A stretch of 64,000 nucleotides of DNA from Cladosporium sp. IMV 00045 (lineage: Eukaryota > Ascomycota > Dothideomycetes > Cladosporiales > Cladosporiaceae). The position numbers were made by a program, and so were the translations under genes. The stretch spans positions 96,310 through 160,309 of the forward strand of contig MSJI02000807.1 of NCBI GenBank assembly GCA_001931905.2, in the 5' to 3' direction. The notes under the pieces are model-generated. The model did no database searches and was not told where the DNA came from. It worked only from the letters and a program-made list of their open reading frames with translations. This document shows, piece by piece, positions 10,342 through 20,114 of the stretch. Positions within the stretch are counted from its first letter, which is position 1. Each line of letters starts with the position of its first letter.

Positions 10342-11204
10342 GCGATGAACAACAGCCTGCAAAGATGTGATTATACTCCGGTTCGTGAGAGTCTGCGTAC
10401 GGATCTGCTGGCACTTATTTTTGTTAACATGTGTTTGGTCGCATCCAAGAAGCCTGCCCTGCCTGACGGATGCACGAAGCATTGGCAAAAGTCAATGGGC
10501 TGGAGACGCTTAGTAGACATAATCGCTGTGCAATCATTGGCTGAGCAAGCGTCGCATTCGAACATGTCCCTACATCGACGAAGATAGATGTTTCGTGGCA
10601 ACAGGTGAAAGTTGGCTTAGCAAAAGTGGCCCAGAAAATTGGACGAGTGCAACTCGTAGACCAATTCGATGAACGTCTCTTCATCTCGACACAGATCAGC
10701 CCTTTTGCCTTCAGACGAGCGAGATCGTGTGTGAGATTTGTGAGATCGCCGCATTTCTCCGCGTATCTCCTCGCCACACATGCAATTCATCCCCACAAGG
10801 CGGACGAGCGGCGGCGGTCATCGGGAATGCTCATTCCCGGATTGAACGGGATGAATTAAAGAATAGAAACATACTCCTTGATCAAAATTGTTTTCTCCTA
10901 AGTCAATCGATTATCTGAATTTACATACAACCACAACACAAATACACTTCCAACTCGTCAACGTCAAGATTGCCTTTAAGCATCAAACACTCTTCGAATC
11001 ACGCTTACCGAGGATTACGCTTAGGCTTCCGCTGATTGGCTGAATCGGGAAGAGCACTATTTGCCTCCGAGCTGCTCCATCATAGATCTCGCTCTCTCTC
11101 CATACATTTACCAACTCGCCGCCCGCGCCCTCGAAACCCCATAAACCACTACCAGCACCACTACCGCTCTCCACTCCACCACCTTTCGTTTCTCTACGCG
11201 CACC
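10342..11204. other. Intergenic region and SDH2 leader
   Basis: This stretch holds the divergent promoters of the HAD gene and SDH2. Minus-strand open frames of 76-117 codons at 10371-10777 lack family features and have no splice support. The last 150 nt before 11205 are pyrimidine-rich (CCACCACC and CTCTCC runs), typical of a fungal 5' UTR. Confidence 0.5.
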
Positions 11205-12213
11205 ATGGCTCTTCGTCTGGCATCCAGGCGCTTTGCGCCTCAGGTCTTCCGCCGTGGCATGGCCACCACCGTCGAGCACAGCAAGGGCGAGCCCATTTCC
11301 ACCGCCGCCGAAGCCATGACCGCCTCTCGCCCTCCTGTCCCTGCCTCGAAGACCACCAACGTCAAGGAGCCTTCTCTCGACAAGGACGCCCTCAAGAAGA
11401 CCTTCCAGATCTACCGATGGAACCCCGACGAGCCCACCAGCAAGCCGAAGATGCAGTCCTACACCCTCGACCTGAACAAGACCGGACCCATGATGCTCGA
11501 CGCGCTTATCAGGATCAAGAACGAGATCGACCCGACTCTTACTTTCAGGAGAAGCTGCAGAGAAGGCATTTGCGGTAGCTGCGCAATGAACATTGACGGT
11601 GTCAACACGCTGGCGTGCTTGTGTATGTGAAAACATTGGATGGCGGACATACACGGAACAAACCAGGCTAATACCTTTGGACAGGCCGCATTCCCAGAGA
11701 TGAGAAGACCGAGTCTCGCATCTACCCCCTCCCTCACACCTACGTTGTCAAGGACATCGTGCCCGACTTGACCCAGTTCTACAAGCAGTACAAGTCTATT
11801 CAGCCCTACCTCCAGCGCGACTCACCACCCGAAGACGTAAGTCAAAGTCCAGAACTCTGCGCACCTACCATATATTAACAGCATATCAGGGCCGTGAGAA
11901 CCGCCAGTCCAAGGAAGACCGCCGCAAGCTCGACGGTCTGTACGAGTGCATTCTGTGCGCCTGCTGCAGCACCTCATGCCCTTCATACTGGTGGAACAGC
12001 GAGGAGTACCTCGGCCCCGCCGTGCTCATGCAGTCATACCGCTGGATCGCCGACTCGCGTGACGAGAAGACCGCTCAGCGCATGGACGGCCTCAACAACA
12101 GCATGAGCTTGTACCGATGCCACACTATCCTGAACTGCAGCAGGACCTGCCCCAAGGGTCTCAACCCTGCTCTCGCCATTGCCGAGATCAAGAAGAGCAT
12201 GGCCTTCACCTGA
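11205..12213 (+). CDS. SDH2: Succinate dehydrogenase iron-sulfur subunit, mitochondrial
   Basis: Spliced as 11205-11622, 11685-11836 and 11890-12213, giving 297 residues. Introns are 62 and 53 nt with GTATGT and GTAAGT donors. The N-terminus ([20 protein letters not shown]) is an arginine-rich mitochondrial presequence. The [2Fe-2S] ligands lie in [18 protein letters not shown] followed by LAC. The [4Fe-4S] ligands lie in [12 protein letters not shown] and the [3Fe-4S] ligands in CHTILNC...CPKG. The product passes electrons from the flavoprotein SDH1 to ubiquinone in complex II, linking the TCA cycle to respiration. This subunit helps form the quinone pocket targeted by SDHI fungicides. The proline in SCPSYWWN, the nearby asparagine, and the histidine of CHTI (about residue 268) are the sensitive-type residues. 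Length and motif spacing are canonical. Confidence 0.98.
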
Positions 12214-13490
12214 ATGCTCGTCACCAAACAGGGGTGTTAAAGAAATAAGGGTATTGGGGGAAACTGTTTTGTGTCATTGCATTTCGACAGTCGTTGGCGG
12301 TGCTTTTTTTGTAAATACTGTAAAATTCCAACTTGATTTCTTTGGGTTAATTGTCTCCTCTAGTCTCTGTTTTTTCTTTCTCAGTATCGATACCCATTCC
12401 GATCTTCCACTTTACCGCTAACGTGCTTGGCTTCTGCAGCTGCTGCCTCATGCATATTTGCCAGGCCATGAAAGCAAGGCAATTTCAGACGCAAGTATGC
12501 ACTTCTCAAGTTCCGTCACACCATGGAAATGGACATGTGCCTGGTTCATACAGGCAAGGACCAAGCTCCGGCTACGGACGAGGTGTCAGGTGCCCAACAC
12601 TGCATGCAATGCAAAGCAGTGATTAACAAAGCAGGTCGACTTCTGAGCTGAACCACCACATTTTCGACCGCTTGAGCAGGCAATTCAAATCGTCAGCTTC
12701 AGTGACTGGCGCATGGAGCGTCTGCTCTGATGCTGAACACCAACGAATGGATGGCCCATGTTGTCGGCCGACACCTGTCAATAATATTCGCGAGTGTACG
12801 TAAGCGGTACAAATTTAGACTTATCAAATTGGATCCCATCAAAGACTGCCGCAGCCGCCTGACTGCCGACATACAACCACAGTACGAATGCCAACAACAA
12901 CGTTGACTGGATGGGAGACAGGCCTCACGTTGAACGCCACCTCTCGATGAACCTATTTTGGTGAGCAGTGAACTCATCATGAGCGAGGGTAAGCGACACG
13001 TCGTTGAGTTACCAAATCGAACCCTCAACAAAACAAATCGCCGCGCAGCCAGCCTAAAGCAGCAACGAGAGTACGGGAACCGTTCAACCAAAGTATCTAA
13101 AAATCGCCTCCGACTCAATGGCGCGCGCTAAAATTGCTTGAGCGGTAGAGACGACTGGAGTACGTCAACAGCGAGACGGAACATGTTTATTTCGGGACGA
13201 AGACTTGTATTTGTTGGATCTGAGATGTAAGAATCGATGTCCTCGACAGCTACCACTGGACCTAAGGAAATCTCACAAAGCGCCCGCTGGCAACTTCCGG
13301 CGGCCCTCAAGCGAGACGCCCGCTGCGTGCCATGAATCCTTGCATGCAGTCAGGTCTTGATGGTGACGCGCGACTAGATCTCGTATTATCGACTTGATGT
13401 TTGGCTTTGGTAGATGGGAGCGAGTGTTGACGCCGTATGGAGGAGAAACAACTAGACCTAATCTTGGGGATGAAAATGTTAGAGCGTTTG
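12214..13490. other. Intergenic region without a recognisable gene
   Basis: About 1.3 kb between SDH2 and the next transcript. The first 200 nt are T-rich and likely the SDH2 3' UTR. Minus-strand frames of 139 codons (12699-13118) and 60 codons (13128-13310) have no motif or splice support. I see no tRNA, repeat or transposon trace. Confidence 0.5.
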
Positions 13491-13496
13491 GCAGTC

Positions 13497-13505
13497 TATA
13501 TAAAA
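13497..13505 (+). promoter_or_regulatory. TATA box candidate for the gene at 14290
   Basis: TATATAAAA lies about 25-35 nt upstream of a stretch with leader-like composition (ACACTCAAACACTCG, pyrimidine-rich and ATG-free). Orientation and spacing fit a core promoter for the plus-strand gene starting at 14290. Confidence 0.5.
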
Positions 13506-13529
13506 CGACCGTCTACCTCATCGATAATC

Positions 13530-14289
13530 GGTTACTGATTCTAAACTACACTCAAACACTCGCCAATCCTCTTCCGCAGCTTTTCCAGAACGTCGTCAGG
13601 CTGACCAACCAAACCCCACACGACACCAACCGCACACCAGTCGAGCCACGCCATCGGAAAGTGGATACTCTCCCAGCAATACATCTAGTCTTCTCACTAC
13701 TGCTCCGGCAACGACAAGAGCCATACTATTGACTTTGAATCGGTCAAGCAGCACCCTCCTTCCGGTGAAAGAATTCACTTTGTTGCTGCAGGTGGAAGCA
13801 TCCCATCGCCTGATCAACGCAACCCTCCTGTAAGCGCCAGGATCTCCAGCGCTTCCCCGTCGAATCACAAGACGCCGTCTCTGCAGCACATTGTCGCCAA
13901 ACACTCCCCTTACGGTAAGGCGGTCGACCAGTATATTGGGCCTGTCCGCCATTGGTTCCTGCTGCCGACTTGCTCTGCATCACAAACAGCGGCCCGAACG
14001 ACATCAGTCTACGCGCCCGATGCAAGAATAGACGCCGCATTTTTCGTTTCTTCGCTGTGCTTTGCAGGTCCTTGGTGCAGCTTTCTTCCCAATACCACTC
14101 TTGCTTCGACACACTCCTTCGGCCCTCCTTTAAGCCTTCATTCTCCTTCTTCCCGCCCCGGTTTTCTTCTCTTCTTCACCGGCAGTTTACCTTTGCCAGT
14201 CCCCAGGTCTTGGGTACCTTCTACCGTTCGCGTCCTGTGCTCTCTTGGTCATATCAGTCATTCATTCTTCGGTCAAGAACAACCTAATC
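13530..14289 (+). other. Long, nearly ATG-free 5' leader
   Basis: From the TATA-like site to the start codon at 14290 there is only one ATG (14020), which opens a three-codon frame (M-Q-E-stop). Random sequence of this length would hold about twelve. The second half is strongly pyrimidine-rich. A frame without ATG stays open from 13689 to 14354 (221 codons). A GTAAGG donor at about 13914 and TTTGCAG at about 14065 could bound a leader intron. Best read as a 5' UTR, possibly spliced. Confidence 0.55.
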
Positions 14290-15237
14290 ATGGCTTCAGC
14301 AACTGCCACTGCTACTATGGCCGCTGCCGGGTTCGACAAACGATCCACCTCTAGCGTCTCTTCTTCACTTCAGACGCCTGGCTCCGGTACATTCCCATCA
14401 GAACTGAGAAGTCCCATGGTAGCCTCTCCGAGCCTTCTCAAGAAGGACGAGGCTCTGAAGACACCTATCACTCCACCATCTGCATACCTCGATTTCCTCA
14501 AGAACATGCCTCCTGCTTTGATGAGCCCGTTGCCCACAGGCACCAGCAGCCACTTCAAGTTTCCGGACAAAGCCTCGAGCAAGATTTCTGAGATCGGTGC
14601 CGACAGACCAGTCCACAGCCCGGCCACCTCTCAACCAGCTCTTTCCCGTAATACTTCATTCGATTCAAACACTTCTTCATCTACTACATCGAATGAAAGC
14701 GTTGCTTCGCACAGCAGTGCAGGCAACACCACCCGCTCGAAGCCACGATCACCTCGAATCACCATCCCACCGTCTCCATTCGCCGTGCCTGCACCACGAT
14801 CCTCTCGCACGCCTCGCAGACTTCAAATCCCACATTCACCCTTCACACCAGCATTGGGATCCGCACACTCAGTGCCTTCGCCATACTCCGGCACACCCCT
14901 CAGCGCCGCCCCGTGGAGTGCAACTTACTCGCCGCGCGACGCCGATCCAGACGCCAACGGCAAGCCAGGAAAGGTCAGTGTACGGCAAGTGGTCACTAGG
15001 ACTGTGACGTACTGTCGCACACCACTCGAGCCCGCACCTAGAGGCAAGAGAAGAAAACTGGATGCGCCGGCGGCCGAGCCGTCTTCGTTGAGCTGCAAGC
15101 CATTAGACGCGGTGGATGAAGCATCGACTGAGAGGGATTCACCAGAGCCCGCTTCCGAGAACGAAGCTCAGGTCAAGAAAGAGGAATCCGAAGAGCCGAC
15201 CGTCAGCGCAGCTTCCACTCCGCCCAAAGAAGAATGA
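14290..15237 (+). CDS. Low-complexity Ser/Pro-rich protein of unknown function
   Basis: Intronless frame of 315 residues from the ATG in AATCATGGCTT; the frame is open for 15 more codons upstream, but the next candidate start lacks good context. The protein is rich in Ser, Pro and Thr and looks largely disordered. Non-repetitive islands are PITPPSAYLDFLKNMPP near residue 60, a block of SP/TP sites (KPRSPRITIPPSPF, TPRRLQIPHSPF) at about 150-185, VSVRQVVTRTVTYCRTPL at about 237-254, and a basic cluster RGKRRKLD resembling a nuclear localisation signal, followed by an acidic tail with KKEESEEP. The many S/T-P sites suggest phosphorylation by proline-directed kinases. I do not recognise a family; a nuclear regulatory role is a guess. 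The long leader suggests translational or post-transcriptional control. Confidence 0.85.
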   Translation: MASATATATMAAAGFDKRSTSSVSSSLQTPGSGTFPSELRSPMVASPSLLKKDEALKTPITPPSAYLDFLKNMPPALMSPLPTGTSSHFKFPDKASSKISEIGADRPVHSPATSQPALSRNTSFDSNTSSSTTSNESVASHSSAGNTTRSKPRSPRITIPPSPFAVPAPRSSRTPRRLQIPHSPFTPALGSAHSVPSPYSGTPLSAAPWSATYSPRDADPDANGKPGKVSVRQVVTRTVTYCRTPLEPAPRGKRRKLDAPAAEPSSLSCKPLDAVDEASTERDSPEPASENEAQVKKEESEEPTVSAASTPPKEE

Positions 15238-16155
15238 CAAGTCCCACAGATAACTTACCAAACGACTCCTCAACAAACGAACGCTCTATTCCTCCAACGG
15301 ATTCTCCAGCAACATCAAACTTTCACGATTGAACGAACGAACGATAAAACAAACAGACAAACGAACAGACCTCCCCAACAGCGTTGTTTCTTGACTTTCT
15401 CAAAGACGCCTGCGACAGCCTGGCGCTCGAGGCGCACGAGCGGTGTTCATCCGTTGACGAATTTTGACTGCTTTCTGCTCTCCATGCACTTGTTCTTTTC
15501 CTTGGCGTTCTTCCAGGCGGCTTGGTTCTTTTAGTACTATTGTTTCTGCGCGGTTAGTGGGCGGAAGTGGATATTGATCTCTTAGCGAGCATAGGGCGGT
15601 GGTGTCGAGTATGCTATTCGGAGGCAGATTTATGAGAATACAATTTACCAAATTGAAATGAGAAAACTTGTCTTCTTTTGCTGCTGCTACGTACTATGAT
15701 AACAGAAGTCTACCTCAGATATCGTGCAACTATGTTTGAGGACCACAACAGAAGGCAACAAGCAACCTAGGAACACACGTGTATAAGTCAAAGTGAGATT
15801 GACATCGCGCCTCCATACCTGGTGCCGTCATCGTGAAGTACCGTAGAATCGCAACTTCGGAGCGTTTTTCCAGGTCATGCATGGTGATCCATTCGTAGCC
15901 AAATACCTGGACTGCACCAACACGCTCACATAAGCGTTGATATCCTCATTCTGAAACATGGCAACGTAAGGCTCAGACGCGTCAGAATATCTGTTGCATA
16001 GCTTTGGCCCCTGGTGAAGCGTACGGAACACCGCAGTGAATGACATGAGATCTATATCAAGAATAAGAAAACCGGCTCGCCACCCTCGCCAGGCGTCTCG
16101 CTCGCGCGCTGGATGAAGGATCGATTACTGTATGTACAACCAACACAACGCTTCG
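15238..16155. other. Intergenic region (3' UTRs), no clear gene
   Basis: The first 150 nt are A-rich with repeated AACGAACGA and AAACAGACAAACG motifs, probably 3' UTR of the upstream gene. A 72-codon minus-strand frame at 15828-16046 begins with ATG but has no motif or secretion signal, so I do not call it. Confidence 0.45.
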
Positions 16156-16504
16156 TTAATTATGCGACAAATACAGCTGACGCACAACCATTGCCTGTCG
16201 AATCTCTCCCTTGAACGCGAAGTTCAGAATCTCGCTCGCCACCACTGCACCGTGTGCGTTGTGAAGCTGGCTGGCTGTGGGCAAGCGTTAGAGCCATGAG
16301 TCCGTTGTTGGTAGGAGTAGAGTCGACTCACTGTGAGGTACTGGGCTCCGTAGTCACTGCCGGTGCTTGTGCATGCGGTTGTGAGGGCTGCGATGCGATG
16401 GCGGTCGGCGACGGGTCGCGTTTCCAGTGTGTGAATGGCTTTCTCGCTTCTGCTGTGGCGAGTAGGAAGAGGAATGCCAGTATTGAGAGGAGGATGGCCT
16501 TCAT
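16156..16504 (-). CDS. Small putative secreted protein (signal peptide, dibasic site, one intron)
   Basis: Model: exon 16504-16332, 61-nt intron 16331-16271, exon 16270-16156, giving 95 residues. The N-terminus MKAILLSILAFLFLLATAEA is a textbook signal peptide (Lys, long Leu/Ala core, small residues before cleavage). A KR dibasic site follows about 8 residues later (THWKRDP), fitting Kex2 processing, then a Pro/Ser/Ala/Thr/Gln-rich linker. Reading through the donor gives a stop almost at once (EPSTSQ). The intron has GTGAGT, a CTAAC branch site and a tandem acceptor (CAGCCAG). The second AG gives a C-terminus LHNAHGAVVASEILNF and onward that looks protein-like and ends at a TAA. The first AG changes the frame. 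It contains no cysteine, so it is not a classic disulfide-rich effector. No family recognised. Confidence 0.55.
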
Positions 16505-16977
16505 GGTTTTGAGTTGCCAACGCACAGGTCGAGATTGTCGTTCGTTGATTTTTGTTGACTAGATAACAGTTCCAGAGTTCTGATGTTATTCGGCTTCTGG
16601 AAGACAAGGCCTAAGAGCGGTGTTTCTTGATGCACGAAAGCGATGAAGTGACTGATCTCAAGGTGGCATTCATTCACAGCGGTGTGTCACGATCATATAG
16701 TCTTTCCAAAACGTAGTAAATGCCGCGATGGTCTCACGTTCCCCCGCTCGGATGCCATGGCAAGCCTACCTACACGCGGTCAGGCGGTGCATCTGAGTGA
16801 TGGAAGAGGGCAGCGCCACTCTCTTTGTTGGCGATGACAGTCCCATAAATAGGTGAGTCGCCCAGGAGCTATCGAAACGATAGTCTGGCGGAGACAGGTC
16901 GGAGGCTAAAGCTTATGTGAAGCCGCCTCGGGTTACCTCAGCTCGCGTCAGGTGAGAATGCCAAGCTCGAGCTTCAC

Positions 16978-19404
16978 ATGTCACTTGTAAGAGGCGATCC
17001 TATGTTTGCGCCTGGCTCATCAACGACATCTAAACCAACGTCAACAACCAAGATGGGTGATTATAGGATACCCCCTCCGCCACCTCCACCACCAGAGGAT
17101 CTTCCTCCTCCACCACCGCCCCCAAGTGATGATATTATCCCTCCACCACCACCTCCGCCAACCACGACCACGAATGGACACGCCGAACTCGAGGAAGACC
17201 TGCAGCCCAATCTGAGGAAACGAAAACTGGGATGGGGCGCAAAACCTAAAGTTCAACCGCTTAGTGTCGAGGATCTTTTGGCAAAGAAGAAAGCCGCAGA
17301 CGACGCCGCAGCGAAGCCAAAATTCTTGTCCAAGAAGGAGCGCGAAAGGATTGCGTTGGAGAAACGAGAGAAAGAAGCTGCTGCTGCAAAAGGCGCATCT
17401 GCTGGCAATGGCACATCCACTGCGGTCGCGAATGGTGCGAACGGCGCAAATGGACGTGCGAAAGAGCCCGCAAAAGCTGTACCAACGGGACCGCGTTCTA
17501 TGCCCACAGGACCACGAGCGATGCGCGCTCAGCCTTCTGCAGACCTCGCAAGCAAAGGCTATGACATGAAGCCTCCGCCAGCTCCCAAATCCGTATCGGT
17601 CGTAGATGGCCCACAATCGAAGAAACCTAAGGAGACCGAAGTGGAAGCCAATTTGACACGACAGCGCTATATGGGAGCAGACACGCAAGTTTCATCTTTC
17701 TCTGCGAAGAAGAAGAGGAAGCGGACTACAGAGAAGAAGTTCAACTTTGAATGGAACACGGAAGAGGACACTAGTCCGGATTACAACCCACTGTACAACA
17801 CTCGCGCCGAGACCAATTTCTTTGGACGTGGCAAGCTGGGCGGCTACACAGATGACATGACTGAGGAACAAGTGCGCAAATACGCCGCGTCTCTGGCAGA
17901 GCGCGATCCTGAAGCTGGTCCACAGCGTGCCGCGCAGATCCTGGAAATGGAGCGAAGGCGACGCGAAGAAGGAAGCAGGAACGGAATTGACGTACACTGG
18001 AGCCAGAAGCCTTTGGAAAGAATGCGGGAGAGAGACTGGCGTATTTTCAAAGAAGATTTCAACATCGCCACCAAAGGCGGCAACATCCCCAATCCTATGC
18101 GGAGCTGGAAGGAGTCTGGTTTGCCCAGCCGTATACTGGACATCGTGGACCAAGTGGGCTACAAAGAGCCTTCGGCTGTCCAAAGAGCTGGTATCCCTAT
18201 CGCTCTGCAGTCTCGAGATCTTATCGGTGTCGCCGTCACCGGTTCCGGTAAGACTGCAGCTTTCTTGCTGCCTTTACTGGTTTACATCTCGGAACTACCA
18301 GCGTTGGATGAGTATACCAAAAACGACGGACCATATGCGATCATTCTGGCACCCACCCGTGAATTAGCACAACAGATTGAGATTGAAGCGAAGAAATTCG
18401 CCACACCGCTGGGCTTCAAGTGTGTTTCTCTTGTTGGTGGACACAGCATCGAAGAACAGTCGTACAACATGCGCGATGGCGCCGAGATTATCATCGCCAC
18501 GCCTGGTCGTCTTGTCGATTGTATCGAGCGCCGTGTCCTCGTGCTTAGTCAGTGCTGCTACATTATCATGGATGAGGCTGACCGTATGATCGATCTCGGA
18601 TTTGAAGAGCCCGTGAACAAGATTCTCGATGCTCTCCCCGCGAGCAACGAGAAGCCCGACAACGAAGACGCGGAAAATCCGCTGGCGATGGCCCGCCATC
18701 TTGGCGGTAAGGATCGTTACAGACAGACAATGATGTACACGGCAACCATGCCTTCGGCCGTAGAACGCATTGCACGCAAGTATCTCCGGCGCCCAGCCAT
18801 CGTTACTATCGGTAACGTTGGTGAGGCCGTTGATACCGTTGAGCAACGCGTCGAATTCGTGCAAGGCGAGGACAAGCGCAAGAGACGCCTGGCCGACATC
18901 CTCCACTCTCAAGAGTTCAAAGCGCCGATCATCGTCTTCGTCAACATTAAGCGAAACTGCGATGCTGTCGCACGCTATATCCAACGCATGGGCTACAGCT
19001 CCGTCACTCTGCACGGAAGCAAGACTCAAGACCAGCGTGAAGCAGCGCTTGCATCTCTGCGCAACGGCCACACTGAAGTGCTCGTGGCGACCGATCTTGC
19101 AGGCCGTGGTATCGATGTGCCAGATGTCTCGCTCGTCGTCAACTTCAATATGGCCACCAACATCGAGAGCTACACGCATCGTATCGGACGTACTGGTCGT
19201 GCTGGCAAGCAAGGTGTTGCGATCACCTTCTTGGGCAACGAGGACAACGATGTCATGTATGATCTCAAGCAGATGATTAGCAAGAGCTCGCTCTCTAGGG
19301 TGCCTGAGGAGCTGCGCAAGCATGAAGCCGCCCAGCAGAAGTCGACGAAGGGAAGGGGCAAGATTGAGGATAGTGGTGGTTTCGGTGGAAAGGGCGGTTG
19401 GTAA
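16978..19404 (+). CDS. PRP28: Pre-mRNA-splicing DEAD-box ATP-dependent RNA helicase PRP28
   Basis: Intronless frame of 808 residues; a second ATG at 17053 (MGDYRIPP) is an equally good start, because the first 25 codons contain GTAAGA and look leader-like. The N-terminal third is low-complexity: three polyproline runs, then a Lys/Glu/Ala-rich region and an RKR basic patch. Helicase motifs: Q-motif region (GYKEPSAVQRAGIPIA), motif I AVTGSGKTAAF at about 420, Ia PTRELAQQ, II DEAD at about 531 (MDEADRMIDLGFEE), III as TAT, V TDLAGRGIDVP, VI HRIGRTGRAG at about 733. The acidic insertion between motifs II and III and IERRVLVLSQCCYIIMDEAD are typical of PRP28 (human DDX23). The protein swaps U1 for U6 at the 5' splice site during spliceosome activation, in the nucleus with the U5/tri-snRNP. 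Confidence 0.96.
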   Translation: MSLVRGDPMFAPGSSTTSKPTSTTKMGDYRIPPPPPPPPEDLPPPPPPPSDDIIPPPPPPPTTTTNGHAELEEDLQPNLRKRKLGWGAKPKVQPLSVEDLLAKKKAADDAAAKPKFLSKKERERIALEKREKEAAAAKGASAGNGTSTAVANGANGANGRAKEPAKAVPTGPRSMPTGPRAMRAQPSADLASKGYDMKPPPAPKSVSVVDGPQSKKPKETEVEANLTRQRYMGADTQVSSFSAKKKRKRTTEKKFNFEWNTEEDTSPDYNPLYNTRAETNFFGRGKLGGYTDDMTEEQVRKYAASLAERDPEAGPQRAAQILEMERRRREEGSRNGIDVHWSQKPLERMRERDWRIFKEDFNIATKGGNIPNPMRSWKESGLPSRILDIVDQVGYKEPSAVQRAGIPIALQSRDLIGVAVTGSGKTAAFLLPLLVYISELPALDEYTKNDGPYAIILAPTRELAQQIEIEAKKFATPLGFKCVSLVGGHSIEEQSYNMRDGAEIIIATPGRLVDCIERRVLVLSQCCYIIMDEADRMIDLGFEEPVNKILDALPASNEKPDNEDAENPLAMARHLGGKDRYRQTMMYTATMPSAVERIARKYLRRPAIVTIGNVGEAVDTVEQRVEFVQGEDKRKRRLADILHSQEFKAPIIVFVNIKRNCDAVARYIQRMGYSSVTLHGSKTQDQREAALASLRNGHTEVLVATDLAGRGIDVPDVSLVVNFNMATNIESYTHRIGRTGRAGKQGVAITFLGNEDNDVMYDLKQMISKSSLSRVPEELRKHEAAQQKSTKGRGKIEDSGGFGGKGGW

Positions 19405-20114
19405 ACACAAACTCCTCCAGCATGACTTGTCGTCGATTCACGGGTCTTACCTGTAATGATACGTAGCTCATTTCGAACAATCAGAAATGACCATAGCGCG
19501 AACACCCATTCATCGTGAAACCCCAGCAACGTCTCTAACAACAAGATTAATCGAGTAAATTTTCGTTTTTCTGCCAGTATTATCATTACCCAGCGACGGC
19601 GCCCAATCCATGCCCTCTCGAGCGCCATCGCCTAAACCAACCCATCCATACATCTGCCTTACCCAACCACCGGCACTGTTCAGCCGAAAGTCAAGCGAGC
19701 TGTGTCCCGCTGCTATCTTGCTTGGTATACCACCCAATCCTGTCAACATGCCCTTGTTTTTGTTTCCCCCAACGCATCGCTAAACGTATTTTTTTGTTTC
19801 TTCTATGTGCAGTCCTTTTCGATGAGGCTTCGTTCCTCGAACATCATGCGTTGCGTAAGCCCTTTCGTACTCTGACAACATCCCGTTGGGTTTGAGAGGC
19901 TTCCATACTCGTGTTGTCCGGAACAGGTAGCCTTTCGTTTCGGGGTCTCTGAGCTCGGCAATAAGCGTCCTAGGCTGCCGCGGTTTGCTTGCTGCAAGAA
20001 AGCCTTCTTCTTTGGAGAATCCAAAAGCAAGCTGTTGATCAATCACTTCTGTCCGTTTCCTGCTTCCGTTCCTTTCATCAACGCGGAAAACGCGTGGCTA
20101 CTCGTTCAATCCTT
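19405..20114. other. Convergent 3' intergenic region
   Basis: About 0.7 kb between the stop codons of PRP28 (plus) and the next gene (minus), expected to hold both 3' UTRs. T-runs (TTTTTTTGTTTC at about 19788) are compatible with 3'-end signals on the plus strand. No gene seen. Confidence 0.5.

Noticed and set aside
18364..19410. 348-codon minus-strand frame opposite PRP28
   Set aside because: Mirror of the helicase coding strand, no family features.
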